Below, in pieces: positions 33,891 through 44,757 of a stretch of 64,000 nt of DNA (the stretch's first letter is position 1; every line of letters begins with the position of its first letter). The translations under genes were made by a program, and so were the position numbers. The notes under the pieces were generated by a model that saw only the letters and a list, made by a program, of their open reading frames with translations, did not search any database and had not been told where the DNA came from. The stretch comes from Valencia hispanica (Eukaryota; Chordata; Actinopteri; Cyprinodontiformes; Valenciidae), in assembly GCA_963556495.2 (NCBI GenBank), contig OY747716.1, positions 9,421,071 to 9,485,070 of the forward strand. Direction: 5' to 3'.

Positions 33891-35979
33891 ACATTCCAAT
33901 TAATCCTTTTGTCGTTATTCTAATCAATCAAAAATTTCAAATTCATTTCAAAATAACATATAATGTATTCTGTGTATTTCTGTACAGTCCAATTCAGTTA
34001 TAGGGGATCATTAATATATTTAGTAGTATGCAGTAGTTCAAATCTCTGCAAACCCCCCATCAATACTTATTTGGATATAATTCCAGGTAGAAGATGAAAT
34101 ATGGTCAGTGCAAACAAAACAACAGAAATAAATCCTCCAAGGGTCATTTATACACAAAATGAGCATTATTTAGATCCAATTAATTACAGAATAAATAGTT
34201 GCTAACTCAGCTTACTCTAATCCAAAACAGTTGGTGTGAACTAATGCCAAATGACCAAATCAAATGAGCAGAAAGCCATTCAGATAGATATACAGCTCGC
34301 TTAATTTGCTTCAGTGGAGCAATCAATATTTTTAATGATTTACAAGTTAATGTTGCACATTTTTCTACATTTGCACAAAGTTGTATCTATATTTTACTAT
34401 TTTGAACAGATTCACACAAATAGAGTGAGAGAACATACTCCGAGGATGTATTTACTTTTCCAACAAGCTAACAGATACAATATATCTGTCTACTGCAGAG
34501 TGAATGAACTAGTACAGATAATGTCTTCATAGAACCTCACTTTAAAGGATCTGAAGCCTCTATGGTTGAAATCCTGATTCCATTTAGTTTGTCAGTGTTA
34601 GCTAAAACACCAAAGAACCAGCTCCTCACAAGCTATCGCTAGCTGGCTAATTAGCTGCTATTAGCCAGTTGGTTGTTTAATCTGTTGTTGTTTAAATTTT
34701 ATGAACCCATTTTTATAGATATTTCACCCAACTCACAGATGTTTCAAATTTAGGCAAAAATATATATGTATACAAAATCTTACATTCTAACCTCATGTTT
34801 TCCCTGAATTAATTCTAAATAAAGAGATTAAAAGTCTGTGTGGTTAGCCAATTTTATCAATGCTAACACTTTAGTGATGAACATGCTTCTCTGGGCTTCA
34901 TGAAGAAAATACTGCTGCTTTTCATTCTGCCTCTTTGGTCTTTTATACGTCTATAGATTTAGCTGATTTTACAACAGATTTTTTTCTTTATTTTTGCCAA
35001 CCAGCCAACAATTCATACTTGTATTTTATGTCATTTCCTATTAACGTTAAAACCAAGCACTTAAAGTAATCTTCTTTGAATCTACTATTGTAAGAAACTA
35101 TATATAGTCACTCTAGCTGTTTGGCTGTAACAAAACATTATAATCTGCCATGTTTCATAAAAAACATCTGCCACTAACAGGACTTCGAACCACAATCAAC
35201 TGAGAAAAGGGCAATTAAATACAAATAAATGTTGGTATGAAAATTCATTTGATTCATGAATATCTCTAACTTCCTAGAGGAATAAACTGACAAGCTGGTT
35301 TAAAAGTAAAGTGGTACATGAAGAAATGCCAATGTGTAGATATGACATAGTGGTAGGCCTACGTTGATCATATTGTAACATAATCCTGATATGTGTGTAG
35401 AATTTAACTAATTATAGAATTGTTTTGAAACAATATTTTTAAAAGTGTGAATAAGGGTTCATTGTTCTGGTCATTCAGAGCTGAAAATACCACATCCACC
35501 CACTGATCCACCTGACTTCTCCTTTATTTCATATGTTCTATGCCAGTGAAAAGCTAACGACAGAGTCTTTTTCATGCCGAGCTTTAAACAGATCCAAAGG
35601 ACTCCAAATTTCTCATGCGTCTTTATTTGCATAGACGTTCTAACATATCGCCCTATGTTTCCCACAAACCACCAAGAAGGACCGCTGGTTTCCAAACAGC
35701 TTCTTTCACACGAAGCTTCCACTCACGCTGCCACACAGCAGGACAAATACACTCAGCAGCTTTCATTTCAAACAGCCTTCCCCAAGATAAGAAATATGGC
35801 GAACAATGTGACGTGTGTCTGAATAGGCCACTTCAGCCCAACATCCAAGGGTCACGTGGGATCAAGCTCAGATCAAAGCCGAGCTGATGCCGCTCCGAAA
35901 ACCGGGCCACAAAAGAACAATAATTAAAAGCCACATAGACATCCAGCCATCCTCACATCTCTGTCTCTCTCTAAAAAAA

Positions 35980-36010
<31 letters not shown>

Positions 36011-37054
36011 CACACATGTGCGTGTTTCCAATCTACCCTTTTGTCAAGAAAACAGGGAGGGGGAAAAAAAGCTCTGTTTTGATGTCTGTCTTGACAATAC
36101 AGCAGCTCCTCCAAATCCTGACATGCAGCTACCTGCCACACAATAAGCAAGCAAGTCATTTCCATCCATCTGAATGGAGTAAACACAGGGAGAGCCGCTC
36201 TCAGCCACCGAGCGGCCCGTCATTATTCGGGGGCCAACGGGGGAGCTGTCAGAACCAGCAACAATACATAGGCTGAGAAAAAAAAAAAGGCGCCGCATTT
36301 CCAGTCCTGCTGTTTAATGAGGCGGAATATAGGAATATGCTTCGGTCGTATCAGTTCAGCCATTTTTATCCATTCATCAACAGAAAGGCTCATTGACTTC
36401 ATATATTATGTAATTAACATCCAGAACTAGCCTTTTTTCCCCCCAAACTTGTCATTAATTAATGTTCGTCCCCCCATCCCCCCTTGATGGGACCCCTCAT
36501 TGGGTTGAGATTTTGAGGAATGTTTTGAAGGAGGTAATGGGGGGGATTTATGATCAAAATCTGGATTTAGATAGAAGGAAAAGGAAGATTACATATGATT
36601 CATTCCTGTCCTTGCAGATTAGACAAACATTACGGTGGGTCTGGTTGCCCTGCAGTAGCTGTGGCAGATTTTAAAATTGTCTTTGCTCCATATTGATTTC
36701 ACACATTAAAGAGATAAAAGACATAAAATGATTTTTTCCCTATTTGACATGTCCATCTCCAACCAGAGCCAATTCTTATCTCTGGCTGATTAAGTGGTGA
36801 GTCTTGAAAAATAAGATATACTTTCTGTCGCATAGGTGACATTATCGAATTAATGTCAACAGGTTTTCAGGCAGAAAATCGAACAACCTAACTTATGAAG
36901 AGTCAAGAATCAAAGAAAAAAAAGAATGCAGGTAGAGTAAGCAGAGAAAATAAACATTATGAATAAATAAATAAACTTTATGGATTAGTCAACAACAGTG
37001 ACAAACAAACAAACAACAAAATAAAATAGTAACAATAAAAAATATATATGTTAC
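33891..37054. other. Mostly unique intronic DNA
   Basis: No coding sequence recognised. A (CA)n tract lies at 35979-36014. The segment 35460-36300, starting about 1.7 kb downstream of vstm2a exon 2, is richer in GC and free of recognised repeats. It holds short phrases such as GGGTCACGTGGGATCA (with a CACGTG E box, 35852-35857). It is the best candidate for a regulatory element in this half, but that is inference. Confidence 0.35.

Positions 37055-37145
<91 letters not shown>
37055..37145 (+). repeat. (ATA)n microsatellite
   Basis: About 30 uninterrupted ATA/TAA units, ending at an AATGATAATTATC transition. Lies about 0.8 kb into intron 2. Confidence 0.95.
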
Positions 37146-37148
<3 letters not shown>

Positions 37149-37905
37149 TAATTATCATTTTTATTTTAGTCCTAAAAACTGGCGATCTGGAGAATTTAGA
37201 GACCAACTCAATTGATGATCTCCTCAAACATTCCCGAAATATTTTTGTTTGAGGTAAGTAACCTTGCTTTGCTGAAAGAGGCAGTCATCAAAGAATACCT
37301 CAGTGTTTGGGCCGCACCTACGCAAAGCCGTCATCCAACACATTATGCATCCCGACACCTTTCTTTCACCACAAGCATAACTCCATCAATGATTTGAGCT
37401 GCAGTAGCCTGGACCGTGACCCTGTCACCACCTCACAACTGTTGCTTCAGTGGAACACTCGCTAGATATGGTCCAGATCAGAAAACCGTGAACACCCCAC
37501 TAGAGCTGTAGGTTTGGAGATGATCACAATTGGGCCTTGAAATCATTATGCTCACGCATTTTTCTGCCTCTACACCCATCCACTGTGAGGACAAACTGTT
37601 CACTTACAGCATTCTGGTTATAATGTTGTTGCCTCAATGTGTGCATAGCTGTCTGTTATCAGTTTTGGATCACATTAAATATACATGAGGGCTTAACATC
37701 AACAGGTCAGAGACAGCTTTCAGAGTGAGTGCCGAACAGGTTGGTGACTTTGGGGCGTTTGTGCGTAAAAGCGCGCAGATCGAAATGGATGAAGCCCGTT
37801 TTCCTTTAATGAGTGGGTGTGCATTTAACTCAGCAGGCACTGTTCTCCATTGGAGGAAGACGTGTGTGTCTGTGGGGGGAGAGAAGAAGAGGTGGAGGGG
37901 ACGGA

Positions 37906-37921
37906 GGGGGGGGGGGGGGGG
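37906..37921. repeat. Poly-G tract in vstm2a intron 2
   Basis: Sixteen consecutive G (C on the transcribed sense strand) only 33 bases inside the intron from the exon 2 donor. Likely variable in length. Confidence 0.9.
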
Positions 37922-37953
37922 TAGTCAAAACAGAAACAGAGGCTTCTTTGTAC

Positions 37954-38120
37954 CTCTTGAGCGTCAACCTCCTCCTCGCTGTCAGTGGGCTCCGGGGCTT
38001 TCACGAACCACCACTGGATCTCCAAATACACAGATGCGGTTCCGCTCTGGAAGGCGCACGCCATTTCTATGTTTTGGCCCTCTTTAACCGTCATGTTGGA
38101 GGGCAGGTCCGTAAAGCGAC
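37954..38120 (-). CDS. vstm2a: VSTM2A, exon 2 (Ig V-set, first half)
   Basis: This exon encodes the start of the extracellular immunoglobulin V domain of VSTM2A, a small neural secreted or membrane-associated Ig protein in vertebrates. The 167 bases begin after an acceptor (TTTTTTCTGGTCCGCAG, AG at 38122-38121) and end with GAG before a GTACAA donor (37953). Two bases complete a split Gly codon from exon 1; 55 codons follow. Recognisable features are RFTDLPSNMTVKEGQNIEM, with an N-glycosylation sequon (NMT), the B-strand Cys in MACAFQSG, and VYLEIQWWFV with the core Trp. They match VSTM2A better than VSTM2B or VSTM2L as I remember those proteins (FQSG.ASVYLEIQWWF). The acidic end (EPTDSEEEVDAQE) fits the exon junction in the human gene. 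The partner Cys would be in exon 3, which I did not find. Confidence 0.9.
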
Positions 38121-39138
38121 CTGCGGACCAGAAAAAAAAGGAAGGGGTGAGAAGGAGGAGGGAGTCGACGTGGGGATGGGTCATGACGGGTTGGGGGAGA
38201 TGGTGATGCTGGGATTTCTACGGGGGCTAATCAATTCAGGCGGGTGCAGCAGTGGAAAGAGTGAAAAAGAAGTACTTGATATGTGCGCTCCTGAGCGAAC
38301 CCCCCCCCCCCCACACACACACACACACACAGACACACACACTCACACACACACCAACACCCCACCCCCCCGTCATAGATACTGACGGGACTTCAACGGG
38401 AAAAAGGCAGCATAGTTAAATTATTCAGAATCTTCTTTGCGCACAGCCTCCAGCAGATATTTTTTGTGGAGTTTTTTTTTGTTTTTGTTTTAAATGCTAT
38501 ATGTTTAGTAATCTACAATAAAGTGGATTAAAACAGGAAAAAATGAGAAATGTATATCTTTAGGTTGATTTCTGTTGATCTTTAACGGGAGGAGTTGCGT
38601 TTTATATAACTCCCTTATTTATTTTTATTTTTAGGATTCCCTGCGCATATGCAAGCGTTCGTTCAGCTTTGGTTGCATTCTAACACCGCGGTGTGTGTGC
38701 GGAATGGACATTATTTAAGCTGTTTTAAAGCGGGAGTCTCAACAGGATGAGGCACACGGAGGACGGAGTGGAGCTTTCAGCACCGCGGACAGCTCCAGTC
38801 AGCAGGGCAGCTTCTAAAAAACAAGTGCTCCTTCTTTACCAAGCAGCCTGTTTCACTGTGGTGAAGAACAAACAGGATAAACAGGTTCCGATTCTCCTGG
38901 AGCAGAAAATAAGTGTCTTATTAAGGGGAGAAAAAAGCACCAGTTGCTTATGTTGTAAGAAGAAAAAGAAAAGACGCAACCTTCATTTCTCATCCCTTTT
39001 TTCCCCATTGCGCATTAGGATCCACTTAATACGAGTCGCTTCCTCCGCAGCCGCCAATGCGCTGCGCACTTTTAACACAGGGCAGCCCAGAAAAAAAGGA
39101 AAAGAAAAAGAAAAACCCCGACACGATCAGTGCCTTAC
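38121..39138 (-). other. vstm2a: vstm2a intron 1
   Basis: A 1,018-base intron with donor GTAAGG (39138 down) and acceptor CAG (38123-38121) preceded by a T-rich tract. Phase 1. It contains a C run with (CA)n at about 38301-38352 and chance plus-strand frames (for example 38747-39178), but no element I can assign. Confidence 0.85.
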
Positions 39139-39214
39139 CTTCAAAGGAGAATCCGAACTGAACACAGAATCCGGCTAGGAAAACAAATCCAACAGTATCG
39201 TGAGAGGTCCACAT
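39139..39214 (-). CDS. vstm2a: VSTM2A, exon 1 coding part (signal peptide)
   Basis: The ATG at 39214 opens 25 codons plus one base, ending at a clean GTAAGG donor. The peptide MWTSHDTVGFVFLAGFCV and the next residues (QFGFSFE) form a signal peptide: a short polar start, a hydrophobic core VGFVFLAGF and a likely cleavage site just before RFTDL of exon 2. The VGFVF string is also in the leader of human VSTM2A, and the exon breaks at the same place. The reading phase joins perfectly to exon 2 across a split Gly codon. I chose this ATG because no earlier in-frame start is needed and the leader length fits the family. The protein would enter the secretory pathway. Confidence 0.85.
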
Positions 39215-39560
39215 CGTTTCAGCTGTATGGAGGTTCGCTTTTTCACATCAGACGATTAATAAAGACGGAGAAGAAGGAAAAAAACCACCACCAGCAGCAG
39301 CAGCAGCCTGCACTCCAGCGGAATCAAACAGTCGTTGAACGAGCGTGCCTGAACGCAGCTTTCCGCAGGTTGAACATACTGAGAAAACTACAGCTTTCCT
39401 CCCCGCTCAAGTTTGGACTCCTGCTCCGTGGGTTCCTGCCTCACTCTGCGGGCGAGAGGCTGCCTTCTGCCTGGCTGCGCTGAAGTGCGTGAAAGAACCC
39501 GGCTGCGGTCTTCTTCTGCGCTACCGGAGAGACGTCAGTCTTAGAGGATCACTGTGGCAT
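39215..39560 (-). promoter_or_regulatory. vstm2a: vstm2a 5' leader and probable CpG-rich promoter
   Basis: The stretch directly upstream of the start codon is GC-rich for this window; by eye about 17 CpG dinucleotides lie in 39301-39540. It includes a short (CAG)n run (39290-39305) and a CRE-like half site ACGTCA (39532-39537). No TATA box is clear. The transcription start cannot be placed from sequence alone. A (CA)n repeat bounds the region on the far side. Confidence 0.5.

Positions 39561-39561
<1 letters not shown>

Positions 39562-39610
<49 letters not shown>
39562..39610 (+). repeat. (CA)n microsatellite upstream of vstm2a
   Basis: About 24 CA units, broken by nothing, at the upstream edge of the CpG-rich region. 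A tract of this length next to a promoter is likely to vary between individuals. Confidence 0.95.
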
Positions 39611-39612
<2 letters not shown>

Positions 39613-40309
39613 CCCCACCTCAGAGAAGCTGTTCCCACACACTGACCGTTAGGACTCATGGAGGAGGAAAGATAAACAGACAAAAATGCGCATTGTGTAA
39701 CTGCAGATCGATAAGTGGATCTTATTTTGAAAATGTCCCTAACTTCGCGGTTTATTTCTGCCGCTTTAGACCTATAGAAAAGCGGGAGGCTGATGAAGTT
39801 GTAACTTAATGAAGGGTTTACTGCAACATGTGGTTATACGATGCGCTCTGTTTCTACATGGAAGTCAGAAAGATGGATTCCTGTCTGGGTTCCCCATCAG
39901 ACCCCTACGTCAAAACCCATGACAGAGGCTACGCCCATTAACGGTAGTAAAAGTTTGAGTTATAAATGGTTTGTTTGCACTTCGGAGCAGTGGCGATCTT
40001 TGCATGGATGGCGCTCTGGGCAGCCCCCTTTTTTTGTGAGGGGTGGGGACCCCCCAATGGGCAAACTTTCACAAAAAATATAGACAAATATAATCCCACA
40101 CCAAACCAACACACACATTCACCAAAACCCATTCCACAAAAATAAACACATTTATTTTTATATCATGCCTTATAATGATATCACAGAATCTTTAACAACT
40201 GCTGATTTGGAGCAGAGAGAGAGAAGGAGGAAGTTCAAACCATCTCTTCCATCAATTGTATATCAGACTCCATCGTCTTTCTGCCCAGTCTTCAAACCAT
40301 TTGGCCACA
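39611..40309. other. Upstream intergenic DNA, possible DNA-element fragment
   Basis: No gene. The phrase CAGTGGCGATCTTTGCATGG followed by a GGGCAGCCCCC stretch (39988-40030) looks like the end of a fish hAT-type repeat, but only one end is visible. Confidence 0.35.
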
Positions 40310-40600
40310 CAGAGATTTCAAGAGGATAGGCAAAAGAAAATGAGGTGGATTAGCAGTGCTCTTCAACTACTCATGGTTTCATCCTGGACATGTTACTGTG
40401 GATTATCGTCTCTGCTGCCCAGATATTGAGCTGTTAGCAGGTCCTGACAGTAATGAGAGAGTTATACGGCAACAGTCTTCAGTCAGAGGCTTTATTAGAT
40501 TCGCTGCAGGAGTGACTGCTATTCTTCCTGCCCACATCATCACCATCCACACCAACTCCTTGAAGGTACTTGGATGATATAAGTTACAACAACATTTGAT
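40310..40600 (+). mobile_element. CR1/Rex1-like LINE remnant with giant internal deletion
   Basis: About 40350-40435 encodes an endonuclease-domain piece (AVLFNYSWFHPGHVTVDYRL followed by CCPDIELLA). It is followed at once, at about 40470-40570, by the 3'-terminal part of the same LINE type (CAGTCAGAGGCTTTATTAGA, CTTCCTGCCCACATCATCAC), which also occurs at 20140-20240. The reverse transcriptase in between is gone. Confidence 0.65.
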
Positions 40601-42114
40601 AAGTAAATAATAATGTCTCAGTCTTATAGGTAGTCTGTTTACTGACTATAACTAGCAACCGGAATCATATGGATTTCAACTCTCAATAGGAGAATACAAC
40701 TATGGTTAACACAGCATTCTGGAATGTATTATTATTGTTGTGAGGAGTTTTAAGTTCAAGCAGTGTAGCTTATATGATCTTTTAATCTGTTTTATTTGAA
40801 AGATACGACCCGTTTCTATGAATGAGTAACAGAGGACTTTCCCATAAAGTTAAATGAATAAAACACCTATTACAGAGAAAAAGTGATGAATAGTAGTAAA
40901 AACTCACAGAAATTTAATTATTGTATACAGAAATAATTGGAAGTGATAAAAATGAATGAAAATGTTTCAACAATAATAATTTGAGGGTTTTGTTTAATGT
41001 AAAAATTACACAGTGTTGATTCAAATATTGAAATGTTGGAAAGCAATGATATGGAATGCATATCGATGGAAAGCAAACATACATAGGTGTAGCTCGTTCA
41101 GTGAATTGTTGATGTGATTAACAGTTCAGAGGAAAAAGAAACGGGGGATTAAATATTGAGCCTGATATAGTTTGCGTCTGGAGCAAAGATGTTTGGTGAA
41201 TAAATGACATTCTGATGGAACCTACGATTTGCCCAGTCTGTTACAGCTCATCCTCACACGGCTGCGGGTGTGATGCAGTTAAGCATTTAGCCACAATGCT
41301 AGCCTGTAGTACCGCTGCTTTATTTGGTCATTATGGATTTTAGTAAACGTGTTTATTGGGAGGTGTGTTAGTTCTATGGCACAACTTCAACTTTTGTCCA
41401 TAATGACATTGTTTGTTTTACATACATTACTTTTACTTTTATACTTTGAGTAGTTTTGGAACCAGTACTTTTTTCCCCTTTCCTCAAGTAAAAAGCTTGA
41501 ATTGTTCCTTAAACTTCTACAGAAGTCTTTTTAAGCCCTAGTATCTGCCCGAACCGAGCAGACAGGGAACACAAGACATTGCCATCTACCCAAACCAGAG
41601 GTGTCCAAAGTGTGGCCCGGGAACTATTTGCAGCCATTGAAATGATTTTTCAGCAGCCTGCAATTCAAAAACGGCACAAATTTGACAAGACGTACAGTTG
41701 ATGCAGACAATTTATAATCTTACTAAAGTGGAAATAGTTCAGTTCAAAACCAAGTATTTCTGTTTTATATTTATAAAATAAATAATTTTAATTTGAAAAG
41801 GACCTGTAGTGAATTTTGTCCTTGTGTGCAACCATTATCAGACTTTCCTGATTATAGCAAGCCTCTTCAAAGAACGAGTGTTTCTGAGCATAGAATTAGT
41901 TTCATTTTTCTAGACTGACCAAATGGAAAACAGACGCCCACCCTCCTCTCAAAAAATCTAAGAAAGTGTCTCCCTTTCTTCTAACAGGGTGAAAGTGTGA
42001 CAAAACTATTTACAGATTCCCCATTAAAAGATTATCATTAGTTTCATTAAAATATTGCATGCGTAGCTTATTATTGAGCAGTTAAAAAAATAAACGAATA
42101 GAAAATAGACAACT
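40601..42114. other. No gene; one MITE-like end
   Basis: AT-rich intergenic DNA. CAGAGGTGTCCAAAGTGTGG (41598-41617) followed by CCCGGGAACTATTTGCAGCC is the left end of a common hAT-type fish repeat, related to the element at 26891; its right end was not found. Confidence 0.4.
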
Positions 42115-42640
42115 TAAGGGAAAAGCAGCCATGAACTTTGGAAGAGCTGCGAATATCCCTAGCTCAGGTGGGAGGATCTGCTGACAGAAAAGCTATTAGT
42201 TGTGCACTTCAAACACTGCACATTACTTTTAACATACCAATCCTATAGTAAAGCATGGTGGTGGCAATGTCATGCTGGGGAAATGCAATTCTTCATCAGA
42301 TAACGAAATGCTGGTCTGTTTTGATGCTAAGAGAGGTGGAGCTAAATACAGAAACAAAAGCTGCTAAAGGTTCACCATCAAAGACGATGACCTTAAACAT
42401 CCAGACAGCACTATGACAGAAAGTTTAGATCAAATCACATTGATATATCAGAATAATCCAGTCAAAATTTATGACCTCAATCCAAATAAAATCTATGTTC
42501 ACAGATGCTCTCCATCCCGTCTGACAGTTTGAGCTATTTTGTGAGGAGCATTGAGCAAAAGTTCCTGTCTATACATGTGTAAAGCTTTTGGAGACTTATT
42601 CCAAAGATACTGCAGCTGGACCTTTAGAGAGAGGGGGTCC
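42115..42640 (+). mobile_element. Tc1-like remnant, third family
   Basis: Contains in order TAGCTCAGGTGGGAGGATCT, AAAGCATGGTGGTGGCAATG, TCACCATCAAAGACGATGACC, AAACATCCAGACAGC, AGTCAAAATTTATGACCTCA and a CAGATGCTCTCCATCC stretch. These are the conserved transposase segments around HGGG, DxDPKH and DLNP of one Tc1 family, here peppered with substitutions and small deletions. No ends survive. Confidence 0.72.
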
Positions 42641-44077
42641 TAGACTGTGTTGACCAAAATATAATCCTCTCTCAAAAAGAGAGCATAATATCAAAACATG
42701 ATTGAATTAAAACATGGCTAAACAGACAAAAAGGAAATTAAAGGATATCAATAATTACAAACAAATACAACCATGTTTCAAAAGATCTTACTGAAAAGCT
42801 ACATCTTCAGCTGCTTTCTAACGGAGTCCAGACTGAAGACAAACAGCGAAAGCTTGTTTTACAGTTGAGGCACAACAGCCTAGAGAGAGAAATATCCTAC
42901 AAGTTTTAAGTTTCAAGTTCATTGTCATATCTAGAATATCAATCAAACATGGTTAGCTGAAATGAAATTCTTAGATAGATCAAAGTGAAGTCAGTAAAGT
43001 GACCTAGTTTGAAATAACAAATATAAAAAGTCCAATAGTTGTGTTGGGTGTGTATTGATGTACATAGCAAGAACAGGTTTCTGTCAGCAGTTCAAAAGCC
43101 TAATGGCTTGTGAATAGAAACTGTCTCTGTATCTGCTAGTCTGTGACTAGGGTGGCTGGGATCAGAAAGGATCTGCTGTGTGTTCTTCCTCCTCCAGCGC
43201 TACCTGTAAAGGTTCTGCATGGATGGTGTTGTGGCAACAAAATAGCATCCTTTTAAATAAAGATGACACCAAACTTAATAAACATGTTGGCCAACAAGGA
43301 GGAACAGAGTGAAGCCAAAAACTGTTCCATTCTCACATTCCTACCCAACCTTTCTACTGCAAACCATTAAATAGTATTTAGCAATCAATGTTTATCTTCT
43401 AACAGCATGAGCTCAGTTTCCGTGGAGAGTCAGTCAGCACCGGTTCTGATTAGTGGGACAGTCCGTGCATTTTTAAAATCAGAACGTAATGCAGATTTCT
43501 TCCAGCTAATGTCTGGTTAGTCCCTTTGATACATTGTTATTGAAAACATTACATAAAGAAGGCTTTTGTTTTTTCTACATGATCTACTGTCCCAGATGCA
43601 CTTCCTGAAGATGTAACTAATCAATTAAATCCTGAGCACACAAAAATATTCCCTAACAATGGTAATGTAATGCCGATAATGCGTTGAGCTGATGTCACCA
43701 TCCTCTGCGAAGCTTTGGATTACTGTTCATCACAGCTGCCATACCAGGTGGTGTCAGAAGACTCTTGATGGTGCATCGGGAGATATTTGTGAGTATTCTG
43801 AATTCCAAGCCGAACCTTCTCACACGCTGCTGAAAAAAGAGCCGTTATTTTGCCGCTTTTGTGATCACACCAACAAGGTGGGACCAGCTCAGATCCTCGC
43901 CGATGATGCTACCCAGAGATCTACCTGGTTCTGGAACTGAGGGTTTTGAAGTATGGAGTTTAAGAACATGGAAGAAGCTTGAACATACAGGACCGTGGAA
44001 GTTAAAATCAACATTTTTCAATCAAGGATGTTTTTGTTGGTGCATTTGAAAATGATCTGATGATACTCTCGATCCAT
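42641..44077. other. Unclassified, partly repetitive
   Basis: No gene recognised. The stretch 42905-43230 (TTCATTGTCATATCTAGAAT; GCCTAATGGCTTGTGAATAG; GATCTGCTGTGTGTTCTTCC) resembles a common interspersed fish repeat that I cannot name. A plus-strand 82-codon frame at 43692-43940 has no known domain. Confidence 0.35.
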
Positions 44078-44273
44078 GTTTCCCAACCCTGATCCTTCAA
44101 GGCACACTGCCCTGCATATTTCAGATGTTGCCCTGCTTTAACACACCTGATTCAGATGCTTGCAGTTTAGCAATAGCTTGTTTATCAGGCATCAATTGTA
44201 TTCAGGTGTGGTGAAGCAGGGAACCACCTAAAACATGCAGGGCAGTGTGCCTTAAGGACCATGGTTGGGAAAC
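44078..44273. mobile_element. Short MITE with GTTTCCCAACCC ends, copy B
   Basis: A 196-base element with about 40-base inverted ends: GTTTCCCAACCCTGATCCTT on the left and GTTTCCCAACCATGGTCCTT as reverse complement on the right. Both lead into AAGGCACACTGCCCTGCAT. It is the best copy of the family in this window; the host duplication is not clear. Confidence 0.82.
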
Positions 44274-44366
44274 ACTAATCTACATAAGAGGAAATAAAAT
44301 CACTAGTAACCGTCTCAAGTTCGTGTTTTGATACAAACTTTCTTATTTTTACATATTTCTCCAAGG

Positions 44367-44757
44367 TCAGAAACTATTTTGGATGAGTTGTTTTGAGTGA
44401 GCCTCAAGTGACATATACTCAAAGAAACATCTAAATTCCTTACATTTGGCTTGGCGGTTGAGTTCTAAAGTACAATCTTTTGAGAGGTGAGAGAAACCAT
44501 GATCTATGGAGGAACAACCAGACTTTCTGTCAGAGTCCAGAGTCCAGCTCAAAATGTATTTTAAGGAAATTAGAAATTGAGACAGCCCAAGCAACTTTTG
44601 AAAGGACGAGTATAGCTGACTGTTATCTGCATAAAAGTGATAGGTAATGAAATTATGGAATTTATCATTGATCTGTCAAAGTGAATGAATACATGGCGGA
44701 AAAAAGAAGTGTGCCTTAAAGACAGCCTTGGGGTACCCTACATGTTCAGATCAGTAG
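44367..44757 (-). mobile_element. L2-type LINE, 3' half, split by a hAT
   Basis: On the minus strand, just below the hAT, the sequence shows a mutated GVPQG motif, then HFYADNSQLY in place of the palm YADD, and a 75-codon tail. It continues on the other side of the hAT at 46334. It has no intact catalytic centre. Confidence 0.65.

Noticed and set aside
35887..36276. 129-codon frame beginning MPLRKPGHKRTIIK
   Set aside because: It crosses a CA repeat read as His-Thr and has frames open on the other strand as well; no splice sites fit.
37813..38385. 190-codon plus-strand frame, the longest in the window
   Set aside because: It is the antisense of exon 2 extended through poly-G and CA tracts; the minus strand carries the conserved Ig sequence.
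38747..39178. 143-codon plus-strand frame starting MRHTEDGVELSAP
   Set aside because: It lies in vstm2a intron 1 and overlaps exon 1 on the opposite strand; composition is that of chance GC-rich sequence.
39130..39809. Plus-strand open frames of 117 and 154 codons over the vstm2a leader and first exon
   Set aside because: They are antisense to a well-supported exon, one runs through the CA repeat as a His-Thr repeat, and neither shows a domain.
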